From contig OX637399.1 of NCBI GenBank assembly GCA_951799425.1, positions 19,504,001 through 19,568,000 of the forward strand: a stretch of 64,000 bases of DNA, written 5' to 3'. The notes beneath the pieces are model-generated. The model saw only the letters and a list, made by a program, of their open reading frames with translations. It was not told where the DNA came from and searched no databases. This stretch comes from Ilex aquifolium (taxonomy: Eukaryota; Streptophyta; Magnoliopsida; Aquifoliales; Aquifoliaceae). Position numbers and translations under genes: made by a program. This document shows, piece by piece, positions 12,480 to 23,964 of the stretch (positions are counted from its first letter, which is position 1; each line of letters begins with the position of its first letter).

Positions 12480-14334
12480 TGATTGATTGGAAAACGCGTT
12501 GTTGTATCCTAACCTCTAAACATCATCCCTAAATGTGTGTATGGCTTATAGGAATGGGTGAGTGTCACTCTCACTCGGAATGATGCAAAAGATTAGGCAA
12601 CAACGGAATGGTGGTGGATGGAATTGTGGAATGAACAAAATATGTGGAATGAGATGCGGTGTGCACAAAAATGCTCCCCAATCGAAAGGAGTCTTTTGTG
12701 GTCATGTGTTTTACTTGGAAAATATTCCAAGGTCGTCTCCTCAGGGAAGGAAAGGGAGTTTTGTGAAAGTGATTTTGTAAAAGTGAAAAGAAAGTGTAAA
12801 ATCTTGTATTTGTGTTTTGGTGAGTTTTGTTTAAAATGAAAATGCAAGAAAGCAGGTGTTGGCTAATCCAAAGGGTTCATTCCAATGGGAATACCAAATC
12901 AACTCAAAGCCTTCCTCCGATTGAGCATGAATGAACGATTGATTCGGGGGAAGCTAGGGACGAGATTGGTGAGTATCTAAGCATAAACCGTGACTAGGCC
13001 TACGGACTATCAAAGGCTCACCAACTCATCCACTCTCAACCCCGTCAAACCGAACCATTTGACTCTAAAGGGAGGAATGAAGAAGAGTTGAAAATGGTAT
13101 TCCCAAGAGGAATTTTCCCTTGGATTAACCAACTTAAATCCTAGCTACTCATATTAAAAATGCAAGACAAGCATAATGTAGATGGATATGGAAGAGAAAT
13201 GGAGATTTAAAACATGAAACTTAACTTGAAGCAAGAAATCTAAAGCTATGAAGAGAAATATTCAAAACCCATTTTAAGCTAAAAATGAAGAACTTGAAAG
13301 CATAACAATGGTGAAATGTAAAGTGCAAGGCTAAACTTGAAATGTACTTCTAATAAATGGCATTAAAGACAGTAAAGGAAGCTTACAATATCCTTACAAG
13401 AGGTTACAAGAGAAATGGATGGAAGAACATGTAAAAATCACAACTTTACTTTTCATCTTCTTCCTCACTAAAACTACTCTAAGCTTAGGTAGCCAACCCT
13501 TTACAAATGAATGGAATGCTGAATATAATGGTGTGTGGGAGACTTCCCAAAATGTCCAAGAGGCTCCCCCCTAGCTGTGTGTACGAGCTCCCATCAAGAG
13601 AGGGCTGAATGGATGGCTTTGACAGGCTAGGAGATCATAGCCTGGGCAGCCCACTCCCCCCCATTCATCCTTTAATGCATTGGCCTTTAAAGTCTTCCAC
13701 TTGAGTGTAGGAGGCCTGTAAATGTGTAAGGAAATGTTGGGATAGGCGTGGGAGAAGTGTAGGTGGGACCCCCAAGCCTCAAAGTTGAGTTACAGGCTGT
13801 TTTCGCGACCAGAAGATCCGGAGTACCGGTACTAGGTACCGGTACCATTTGGTACCGGTACCTAGTACCGGTACTGTTTTTCTGCACTGGACCACCTTCG
13901 GTAGAATCGGCATAACTCTTGCTATAACCGTTGGATTGGGCTGAAAGTTTGACACCAAATAGAAGACACCCATATCTACAACTTTCATGTTTTTAACTTT
14001 TCCAAATTCTGAGTAGATCATGGTCAAAATGGAGGAATTCCGAGGCAGTGCTTCCAATTGTTGCTGCAGCTGGTGCCCTTGTTCCCAAGCACCAATGTCT
14101 TCTTGATTTCTTCACTTTTAAGCCTCCAATTCTTCATGTATTGTGTTCATGCCTTCACCACACATCCATCAAGGTTGCAATGTCCTAAAATCAATCATTT
14201 AAGCTATAAAAGGTTGCAACATCAAAATATCAACATTAGAGACAATTTTGGCTAACACTAAGTATTTAAATGCAAAAGTTGAGTTATAATGCATGTAATG
14301 AGCCCTTCAAATATGCAATATTATGCGCTCATCA
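12480..14334 (-). mobile_element. Solo LTR, TGATGAGCGCATAAT family, 1.86 kb
   Basis: On the minus strand it starts TGATGAGCGCATAATATTGC and ends CCAATCAATCA, so TG...CA termini are present, with an exact ACAAC duplication outside. A related LTR lies at 26820-28222 with the same start and a shared GGTCGTCTCCTCA block. No internal region follows. It carries a 54-base near-perfect palindrome at 13822-13875. The small open frames inside are not conserved between the two copies. Confidence 0.85.
13822..13875. repeat. 54-base near-perfect palindrome of GTACCGGTAC units
   Basis: Two 26-base arms that are exact reverse complements are separated by two bases (TT). Each arm contains GTACCGGTAC-type cores joined by TAG. 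Single strands would fold into a hairpin. Confidence 0.95.
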
Positions 14335-14339
14335 ACAAC
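14335..14339. repeat. Target-site duplication ACAAC, right copy
   Basis: Exact match to 12475-12479. Confidence 0.85.
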
Positions 14340-14975
14340 CCAATCAACAAAGTAACCTAAAACATCCTTAAATCCGAGACCCACTTTATGAAAATCTACA
14401 CCCTCATAAACTTTAAAACCATAAAACATGCTTTTGCACTAACCCAAATAAAAAACTAAGCACATAAATGGATTCCTAGCATCCATATTAAGCTATGAGT
14501 ATACCTTCAATTGTTTGAGACGATCTACAAAGAAAAATCAAAACTCCAACCTTGATGTTTCTCTCTCTGAGCTTCTCCTTCTCTCTCTCTCTCTATCTCT
14601 ATCTCTCTACAACTGGATTTTTCACCCTCTTATACCCTCCTTGAAGTAGAGTCAACCTTCCCGTGCAACCTCTGTGGAAGACATGCAGTGAGAGGCTTTC
14701 ATCGTCTGCCAACGAGTTGCCTTGTGAGGTTCTTGTCACCTCAAAGGCAATCTCATAATTTCCCATTTTCTTGATTAATTTTTGAAAATTAATTACAATA
14801 TATTATTTCCTAAACTTATATACATATTAAATCAAGCACTAGAAAATTATCGATGTAATTTTTGGATATCAAATTATCCCTCAATTTGATCCGCAACCAA
14901 AAATTCCCGCACCCCAAATCACACATATACCTACTTCAGTCCATATTTTCAATCTCTGAATACTAGGTCGTTACA
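14340..14975 (-). mobile_element. 5' part of another gypsy-type LTR
   Basis: Read on the minus strand from 14975 it begins TGTAACGACCTAGTATTC, a typical plant LTR start. It contains a TATA box GGGTATAAGAGGG at about 14625-14638, followed by a GA-rich leader (a CT microsatellite on the plus strand at 14581-14608). The 3' part of the LTR is missing, probably split off by the solo LTR at left. Confidence 0.6.
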
Positions 14976-15001
14976 TATATGTCAAGCATTCAATACATCT
15001 G

Positions 15002-15695
15002 TGTTGTGCAAAAAAATTTCCAACCTCTATGCTAGTTGATGAGCTGGCTTTCTTGCTCCTTGTCATCTTTCCAAATGGTTTGAACAACTTCTGATAGTGT
15101 TGATTTAGCTCTCCAAATTAGGTTTTTGCAAGCTAAAAGACCTAAAAAGAAATTCGAAGACCAGAGGGGGAGCTACGAGGGTCAACCCTCCGATGCTTAA
15201 GTCATTATTTGTCGGAAAGGGTCTCAAGGCATATGCAAAGATTCATGTTGCGTACCTCTGGCCTTCCCCTAGGCTCCCTTTTTATAGTATTTTTAATGGA
15301 TATTTGGTGAGGATTGGAATCTAAGCTCCTTCGTTTGTTTTGGAATTAAGTAGACTCTTTGTATTTGAGGAGTCTAGCTTTCCTTATCCTTGCAGGACTC
15401 CCAAAATGGTTGGAGTCTATTCTTCTACGTGGCGAGAAGGAATTCACCTCATGGGAGAGTCTTTTGAATCCCTAATAAACTTGGTTAGGAGCAGAGACTC
15501 CTATGAATTAAGGGGTGCCAACCTTTTAACTATTTTTCACCCTTAGGCGTGCTACTGACCTTGGCTTGGGGGTCCTTTGATTTTCAAATTATGGATAACA
15601 TTATTCAGCTTGCTTCTTTCATGTGCTAACTTGGTGAGGAGAGCTAATTATTAGGATTCATTTTGCTCCTAGCTTTCCCTACACTCTCATAACTT
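15002..15695 (-). mobile_element. LTR of the nested Tat-lineage element (left, 3' LTR)
   Basis: It aligns with the reverse complement of 32284-32985. A TATA box (ACTATAAAAAGGGAGCC on the minus strand, near 15275-15288) sets the orientation as minus, as expected for the 3' LTR of the minus-strand Tat element whose pol lies at 30.3-34.4 kb. The outer end is TGTTG...-like at 15002. The inner end near 15.7 kb is eroded. Confidence 0.7.
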
Positions 15696-16244
15696 AATAG
15701 GTCTTCCAACAATAATATTACAAAAGCTAGAGCATCCGTAGAGCATTTTCATCACTGTAATTAATTTCTTTTCCCACATCAGTTGCACCTAATCAATTTT
15801 ACGTCCTTCCAGTTTAAATGAGGCAGTTTCTTATAATTGCCATTCCCAAGGCAATTTAAACCCTTCAAAGCTCTGATTCAAGGAATTACTTCAACTTTTG
15901 GAATTTATTAGAGACTCTGTCTTCTGTGATTTTAGCTCTCTTTTTCCTTTCCAAATTTTCTGAAAGCAATCTTGAGCATCTTGGTTGAGTTACTTCTTTT
16001 CAATTTGTTTCCTATAGATTTTTCTTTCTTTCTCAAAGATCTTACTTGAGGAATTTGGGTTTCTTCTTGAATTCCCAATATGTTATGCACCTCATAACTA
16101 TTACTGATTCTTGCTTGAGTTTCTTATGTTATTCGTCTCTGCCTTATCCTCCTTCATTTTAGATCATTCATAACTGCTTATTTCCCTTGGCCTCTGAAAA
16201 AAATTCATCTGATCTCATCCTTACTTTAATTCAAGAAGTAGATC
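15696..16244. other. Spacer between Tat LTR and extra ORF
   Basis: No protein similarity was recognised. Position suggests untranslated internal sequence of the Tat element. Confidence 0.4.
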
Positions 16245-16464
16245 TTGCTAATGAAGAAATTGAGTTCTTCGGAGAGACCGCTTCAGGGTAAACCTCTACT
16301 CCTCTTGAATTTTACGCAAAGGGAGTGCGTAGCAGCATTACTGAGAAAGACCTTGGGTGAATTCATACAATATTCTCCATCCCTGACTCTATGCATTAAA
16401 GGGTCCCTACCAACAATGAATGAGCCTACGACTTTCATGAGGACGAGGTTTATTTCTGTTAAAT
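16245..16464 (+). pseudogene. Extra antisense ORF of the Tat element, N-terminal part
   Basis: An open plus-strand stretch (starting LMKKLSSSE) runs up to the exact insertion point of the Tekay-like element. The story resumes at 26383, where the plant 'putative gypsy type transposon' domain (Pfam PF04195 type) is recognisable. It is antisense to the Tat pol, the arrangement known for the extra ORF of Retand/Grande-type Tat elements. The function of these proteins is not established. The copy is interrupted by two later insertions. Confidence 0.6.
16460..16464. repeat. Target-site duplication TAAAT, left copy
   Basis: TAAAT is repeated exactly at 26383-26387. Confidence 0.92.
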
Positions 16465-18925
16465 TGTAAAACCTGAGAAAATTTAAACTTTTGAGAAAAA
16501 AGGGCAAAATGGTAAATTGCCACTATGGTACAGGTTGTAAACCTGAAATTTTCTAGAGCTCGGATGACGAAACGGACATCACCGTTGGATTCGTCTCGCG
16601 AAATCTAGTTAGCCTGTTAAATTTCATTGAATTCCGAGTTAATCGGATTTTTCGCGTTTTACGAGGCGGTCGGACCTCGGGAGACCCAAAAACGAAATTC
16701 TGAATAAAATTTTAAATTTTGGGAAATAAATGACGGCAAGTTAAAATAAAAATATTTTGAACTTGAACCGAAGCGAAATTTAATCGTTTCGGGGTTAAAA
16801 CGGACCCGGGAAATAAGGGCCGTGTGGCGCGTTGTAGGCCAAGTATTTAAAGAGTATTTAAAGGGGAGAAAATCAGATTTTCTCCCCATTTTGTTCAGCC
16901 GATCAACGTGAGAGAGGAAGAGAGGGAAAGGGCTTGGGTTCTCCATCTTCTCTCTACGATCTACGGAGATTGAGAGCTCAAATCCACTCGGGCCAAGAAC
17001 AAAAGTTGTTCTCCTCGCTGAGGGCTACAAAACCATACCAAGGAGGTCGAGTTTTGGAGTGATTCGAAGAACGGGAATTTGGGAGAGTGAAGACTCCACC
17101 TCGTTTGGAGTTCTCGGAGCTTCTCAAAGTTGTTCTCTACGCTTCAAGAGGTAGGGTTCCCTCCTACTAAGGTTTATTCCAAACCTAGGATGTTTTTATG
17201 AAATGGGTAGGATGATAGATTGTATATCTCTTGCCTATTGTTGGTAATGTGTTGAAATGGGTATTGAAATGGGTAAAGATCAATTATAATTGGATTGGTA
17301 ATTAGAAATTTTTAAATGAAATTTCTAGAATTGGGTATATGGGATTGACCTAATGTAATTCTTGGATTATGTGAATTGTGGGCATGCTATGTGCTTATAT
17401 TATGCCATGAGAATTAAAGTGTGTTATTACTTGATTTTGTGATGACATGCTTGGGTGTCATTCAAGATAAAATGTTGATATATGTATACATGTTATAATA
17501 TATTGACATTGTAGAGAATTATGGAAATTATATGCTTACGATGTAATTTTGCCATGAAATATGTAAAACGTGATTAGAATGTTCATGTGTTACTCATAGC
17601 ATATTGAACATGATAATATTGTTGCAATGGAGCATCACATTGCATATGCACGGGAACATCGCATTTAGTGGGTGTGTGTGCATGGTGGTTGTCTTCACCA
17701 CGCTTGGTGGATGACGAGTGGGCTCGGGTAAGATGGGTCGATGACCTAATCGAGTCGCACGGTTTGCACGGTTGTTAGGGTTGGGGTAGCAAGAAGGGCT
17801 AGACTATCCCTCGGGTGAGAGACCCGGTGATTGGATACGCACTCCGTTGGTATAAGAGTCCATAAAGTGTGTCGGTGTACGCGGAACCGTTGGTGGAAGT
17901 CCATGAATTCCGTGTCGGTTGGGTGCCGTTGGTGTAAGTCCATAAATATCCACCCCAAGAAAGACCCTAGAATGAAATGTCATTTGATGTACAACATAAA
18001 TGACGGATTAGTACACATTGGCACTTGCATGTGTAGAGGAGTCGGGAAGGGCTCGGTTGATATGCATGAGTGGGTCTCACCTCATTCCATAGCATGGCAT
18101 TGCAAATTCCATCATTGAATATATTTCCTTGCTTGGGATGTTATGAATTGTTGTTTTGTGGCATGTGAACATTTCATATGCATATAGGTTGGGGAGTAGC
18201 CTCATTAGGAGATACCCTATTGAGCGTGGCTCACCCTTTGTGGGAAAAATATTTCAGGTGCTGGGTTCACACCGGCGGACGGCTCCCATTTCGAGCTCCA
18301 AGGTTGAAGAAAGCCGGAATGTGGCTTTATTTTGAGTTTTTGTAAAATTATTATAAAAACTTGGTTTTGGTATGTAAATTCATATAAATGTTTGTAATAG
18401 AATTTATATGTATCATGTTTTATGGGAAAAACTTCATTAAATATGTGTTGGATGGAAAAAGATGTGTGTTGAATGGATTGGAAGTGAAAAACAGAGGAAA
18501 AAGGCAAAAAGTGGCAGAACTGTACCGGTACGCGTACCGGTACGGCGACAGCCAGAAGGTAGAGCGTACCGGTACGCGTACCGGTACGCAGAGGTCTAGT
18601 GGGCATACCGTACCGGTACGCGTACCGGTACGCCCTCCAAAATTTTCTGAAATTTTAATTTTTTTTCTTTTCTTGCCAAACCCTTGGGCTATGTCTTCCT
18701 CCCTTCTAATGTTACAAATGGACTATAATGGAGTATAAATCATGGTACATTGAATATTGGTTGAACCCAATGAATAATCGAATCCGGTTAACAATTGTGA
18801 GTTAAGATCCCGGTTAAGGGGATACTACTACCGTGGTGTTAGGTTGAGTGACATCCACGGGTATTTCCGCAGGTTGACGGGTGGTCAACGGTTAATAAAG
18901 GACCCCCGGAAATTGGGGCGTCACA
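16465..18925 (+). repeat. 5' LTR of the Tekay-like element
   Basis: It begins TGTAAAACC and ends GCGTCACA. TATA-like TATTTAAA occurs twice near 16844-16863, about 380 bases in, so the long remainder is probably transcribed leader. The palindromic array lies near the 3' end, at 18522-18632. Confidence 0.93.
18522..18632. repeat. GTACCGGTACGCGTACCGG array in 5' LTR
   Basis: Three paired blocks of GTACCGGTACGC are joined by unrelated spacers. The corresponding array of the 3' LTR (about 26023-26089) lacks one block. The core differs from the GTACCGGTACTG form in the tandem element at 42 kb, although the LTRs are otherwise homologous. Confidence 0.93.
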
Positions 18926-18928
18926 GCT

Positions 18929-18940
18929 TGGTATCAGAGC
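18929..18940 (+). other. Primer-binding site, initiator tRNA-Met
   Basis: TGGTATCAGAGC, the standard plant tRNA-iMet primer-binding sequence, lies three bases after the 5' LTR. Confidence 0.95.
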
Positions 18941-19272
18941 ATAGGTATGCGATTTACCTAGGGCTTGATGGGGCATGGGTCTAGACCATTGCATTCATTG
19001 TACATTTCATGTTATTTGCTACATGTTATGTGATATGTGATATGTGTATTATATGCATGGTAAAATGTGTATGGAAATGGACACACTAGGGTTAGAGAAC
19101 TTAACCTTGGGAGTGGGAAAACAAATGAACGGGAAAGTTCAAAGCGTAAGGGTCCACTATTGGAGGCATACGCTCTACTAGTGAGACAATGAGAAAGATT
19201 TGAACGTTTTAACTTTGATCCCTATCTAGGGATACTAAGTCGTTGTACCGTTGCCATTTGACGTGTGCGTAG

Positions 19273-22200
19273 ATGGCAAGTGGAAGAAGAGGACGTCGAG
19301 GCGGTGGGCGGAACAATAACCAACCACCACCGGTCTTCGATCAACAAGCGTTTACGGAAACCATGGGCATGATGGCGGCTACAGTTGCACAAGCTAGTGC
19401 AAATGCCGGACATGGAGGCGCGAGTAACCTCCAACAGTTTAAAACACACAAACCTCCAGTCTTCATGGGAGGGGCGGACCCGATGGTGGCCGACCATTGG
19501 TTCCGGCAAGTCAACAAGATCTTAGGGGCAATGGAGGTCACCTCAGACGCTACTAAGATAAGGCTAGCTGCATTCCAGCTAGAAGGAGAAGCCCAATTGT
19601 GGTGGGATTGGGTGACGGCCTCGAAGAACTTAGAGGCCAAGACCTGGGGAGAGTTCAAGGAGCTCTTCATGGGTAAATATTTCCCAACGGCCGTTCGACA
19701 TGCAAAGGCCCGAGAGTTTCTAGATTTGAGGCAAGGGTCAATGACGGTGATGGAGTATGTGGCTAAGTTCACCGAATTAGCCCGATTTGCTGATGATTAC
19801 GTGGCCACGGATATGGCCAAGGTAAGAAGGTTCGAGGATGGGTTGAAGCTATCCATCCGGGGAAAGATTGTGGGCCTCCGCCTGTAAGACTTGGACTCTA
19901 TGGTCGAGACAGCTATGGCCATTGAGAGGGAGGTTGACGATGCTCGAAGCATCCGTGAGGCAGGTGCTAAGGATAAGAAGAAGGAGGGCCAATCCTCTTC
20001 TTCTAGTTCGGGGAAGAAGCAGCGGACTTCTACTCCACAAGGACAACAAGGACAGGGCCGTGGCTATCAAGGCCAAGGCCAAGGTCAATTTTCCCAGAGC
20101 GGGAGAAACTTCAGGACTACCCACCAGGCAGGCCAGAAGACATGTTTCCATTGCCACCAACCGGGGCATATGAAGCGGGATTGTCCGCAGAGGCAAGGAT
20201 CCCAGAGCTATGGGACACCTCAGTCCCAGTCATTAGTAGGACAGTCGCAGACACACCTTGTTCCTCCCTACCCCACCATGGGCCAGGGAAGCCAGTATCA
20301 GTTCCAGGGCAATACTCAGGCCCCTACCACTTTTCGAGCGGGGATTCCGCAGTCAGGCCAGATGGGCCAGGGCATGGGTCGAGGCCGAGGATAGGGCATG
20401 CAGGCCGGGACTTCGGGGACCCAGGGGCGTGTCTACGCCATTACACCTCAGGCTGAGCCAGTGGATCAGTCGGTCATTCAGGGTACATTTCTACTTTCTC
20501 GCTTATGGGCTAAAATGTTATTTGACTCTGGTGCATCGCATTCATTCATTTATGCATCATGTGTGAGGGATTTGGGCTTAGAGATTGATACCTTGGAGGA
20601 GCCGTTATATGTGAATTCACCCCTAGGAGCTAGGGTGTGTGTGAATCAGATATGTCGGGGTTGTGAGCTAGAGATCTCGGGGATTCTACTCACCGTGGAC
20701 CTTAGGATTTTGGACATGTCGGAATTCGATGTCATCCTTGGGATGGACTGGTTGGCGGCGCATCGGGTCGTTATTGATTGTGATAGGAAGAGGGTCACTG
20801 CCTATACACCGGACGGTGTTTGTTTCAAGTTTCAGGGGGAAAAGCATGATGCTTTGCCTCAAGTCGTGTATGATTCACGATGGCATGGGCAATTGATGGG
20901 TTGGCTTGCGAGCCTTACCCTGGAGGACGAGGCAAGACAAGAATTGGGTCTACCTCGGGTGGTGTGCGAGTATGAGGACGTTTTTCCGAACGAGTTACCG
21001 GGATTACCTCCCCATAGGGATGTGGACTTTAGCGTTGAGTTGCATCCGGGTACTTCGCCCATTTCTATGACTCCACATAGGATGGCGCCAGCTGAGTTGC
21101 AAGAACTCAAGGTCCAATTACAAGAATTATTGGACAAGGGCTTTATTAGACCGAGTACCTCACCTTGGGGCGCTCCAGTGCTGTTTGCCAAGAAGAAGGA
21201 TAAGACCCTTCGATTGTGTATAGACTATCGGTAGTTGAACCGGGTCACCATCAAGAATAGGTACCCTTTGCCGAGGATCGATGATCTGTTTGATCAGCTG
21301 AGGGGAGCGCGGGTCTATTCAAAGATAGATCTCCGCACAGGCTACCATCAGTTGAGAATTAGGGAGGCAGATATCCCTAAGACGGTGTTCAGAACGCGGT
21401 ACGGGCATTTCGAGTTCACGGTGATGCCATTTGGGTTGACGAATGCCCCGACGGCATTCATGGATCTCATGCATAGGGTGTTCCAGCCCTATTTAGATCA
21501 GTTTGTCGTAGTGTTTGTTGATGACATCCTGATCTACTCCAAGACAGAGGAGGAGCATGAGGGTCACTTAAGGATTGTTCTCCAGACCTTGAGGGACCAC
21601 CAGTTGTACGCCAAGTTCAGCAAGTGTGAATTTTGGCTTACGGAGGTGAAATTTTTGGGACACGTGGTGTCGGCTTCGGGGGTATCAGTTGATCCGGAGA
21701 AAGTCGAGGCAGTTATGAGCTGGGAGAGGCCAAAGTCAGTTTTCGAGATACGTAGTTTCTTGCGATTGGCAGGGTATTACCGGAGGTTCATCGAGGACTT
21801 CTCCCGACTAGCCGCACCTATGACTAGATTGACCCGGAAGGAGGTCAAGTTCGAGTGGAATGATTCGTGTGAGAAGGCATTCCAAGAACTAAAGAGGAGG
21901 CTCACTTCAGCTCCTATCTTGATTGTTCCAGAGAGGGAGCAAAACTACACGGTGTATTGCGATGCCTCCAAGGACAGACTGGGTTGTGTCTTGATGCAGT
22001 CCGGGAGAGTGATGGCTTATGGTTCTCGACAGTTGAAGAATCACGAGCAGAATTACCCTACGCATGATATGGAGTTGGCGGCCGTTGTCTTTGCCTTAAA
22101 GGCTTGGCGCCACTATTTGCATGGTGAACAATTTGAGGTGTTTTCGGACCATAAAAGTCTGAAGTACATCTTCACTCAGCGGGACCTCAACATGAGGCAG

Positions 22201-23870
22201 CGTAGGTGGATGGAGTACCTAGAAGACTATGACTTCACATTGCATTACCACCCTGGTAAGGCAAATGTGGTGGCAGATGCGCTTAGCCGGAAGTCACGGG
22301 GTGTTTTAGCTAGTGTAGCTTCCCGGGAATGGCGGATGCTTGAGACCGTGGGCCAATTTGGGCTGCATTATCGGGGTCGGACTCAGGGTGTTTTGGGGAG
22401 CTTGGTGGCTACACCTTCCCTACTGAGCAGAGTGATTGAGTCCCAGAGACAAGACTCAAAGTTATCATCCATCAGGGTCCGAGTGCAGGCGGGTACTGGT
22501 GACGAGGGCTGGGCCATTCACTCGGATGACAGTCTTCGGTTTAGGGGAAGGGTTATGGTTCCCCAGTCGGCGGAGCTGAGAGAGGAGATCCTCAGGGAGT
22601 TCCATTGCTCTCGTTTTGAGGTGCATCCAGGCGGCACGAAGATGTATCATGATCTTCGTCGCCAGTATTATTGGAGCGGGATGAAAAGGCAGATTGGCGA
22701 TTTTGTCAGTAGATGCCTCTCACATGTCAGCAGATTAAGGCCGAACACCAAAGGCCAGCTGGTATGCTCCAGCCCTTGGAAGTGGCTGAGTGGAAGTGGG
22801 AGCACGTCACAATGGACTTTGTGACCCACTTGCCACAGACATCGCGGGGACATGATGCGGTGTGGGTGATAGTGGACCGGCTTACGAAGTCGGCACACTT
22901 TTTGGCGGTGTGGATGACCTTCACTCTGGAGGAATTCTGCAGGCTGTACATAAGGGAGATAGTCCGGTTGCATGGGGTACCCGTGTCTATAGTATCAGAT
23001 CGGGATCCCAGGTTTACGGCTCACTTTTGTGAGAGTTTCCAGCGAGCCATGGGGACTCAGTTGAGGATGAGCACAGCCTTCCATCCCCAAACGGACGGTC
23101 AGTCGGAAAGGACCATCCAGACATTAGAGGACATGCTACGGGCATGCGTCCTAGACCTCAAGGGTAGCTGGGAAGAACATTTACCCTTAGTGGAATTTGC
23201 CTATAACAACAGTTATCAGGCTAGCATACGGATGGCACCCTATGAGGCACTTTATGGGAGGCCTTGTCGTTCTCCGGTTTGTTGGACTGAGGTTGGAGAA
23301 AGACCCTCTACGGGTCCAGAATTGATAAGAGACGCCTCGGAGAAGGTGGATCTGATAAGGAAGCGTCTTCTCACGGCTCAAAGCCGGCAGAAGAGCTACG
23401 CCGATAGGCGGCGGCGGCCTCTGGAATTTGAGGTGGGGGATCATGTCTTCTTGAAGGTGATGCCTAAGAGAGGAGTGGTCAGATTTGGCAAGCGGGGAAA
23501 GCTGTCACCGAGGTATATTGGCCCCTTCGAGATACTTGAGAGAGTTGGCACTGTGGCCTACAGACTGGCGTTACCGCCAACTTTATCGGGTGTTCACGCG
23601 GTATTCCATGTCTCCATGCTCCGAAAGTATACTCCAGATCCGACGCATGTTGTGGATTGGGGCGAGCTTGTCGTTGTTACGGATGGAACCTTTGAGGAGG
23701 GGCCAGTGCGTGTCATGGATAGCCGGGATCAGGTTTTGCGAGGCAAGACCATGAGGGTTGTGAAGGTGTTGTGGCAGCACCGAGGAGTGGAAGAGGCAAC
23801 ATGGGAGCGTGAGGACACCATACGTGCCAATTATCCTTTCTTATTTGAGGATGGAGGTACATTCTTATAG
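19273..23870 (+). pseudogene. Tekay-like gag-pol region (broken)
   Basis: It starts at the ATG of MASGRRGRRGG. Gag has the retrotransposon-gag signature (WWDWV, F..KYFP) and a CCHC zinc knuckle (CFHCHQPGHMKRDC, at about 20143-20184). The aspartic protease site DSGASHSF is near 20525. RT carries FVDDILIYS near 21517. RNase H follows, with DASKDRLGC near 21960. Integrase has an HHCC-type start near 22620, its core over 22.8-23.3 kb, and a GPY/F module near 23500. A chromodomain-like tail closes with [16 protein letters not shown]. Elements of this kind normally encode one Gag-Pol polyprotein that is cut by its protease. The frame is interrupted about four times in this copy. Confidence 0.93.
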
Positions 23871-23951
23871 TCATTTAGTGATATATGACTGTTGCATATG
23901 CATGTGGTTGTATGTGCATGATTGTGTGAATTTCGGGGACGAAATTCTTTT

Positions 23952-23964
23952 AAGGGGGGAAGAA
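23952..23964 (+). other. Polypurine tract
   Basis: AAGGGGGGAAGAA lies immediately before the 3' LTR. It is identical to the tracts at 49796 and 57349. Confidence 0.93.

Noticed and set aside
14581-14608. CT microsatellite as a separate feature of interest
   Set aside because: It is the GA-rich leader segment just downstream of a TATA box in an LTR, a common composition.
17746-18118. Small frames conserved in every Tekay-like LTR (near 17.8, 25.3, 43.7, 51.2 and 58.8 kb)
   Set aside because: Conservation follows from LTR homology. Frames exist on both strands of the same DNA and are not kept in the more diverged solo LTR.
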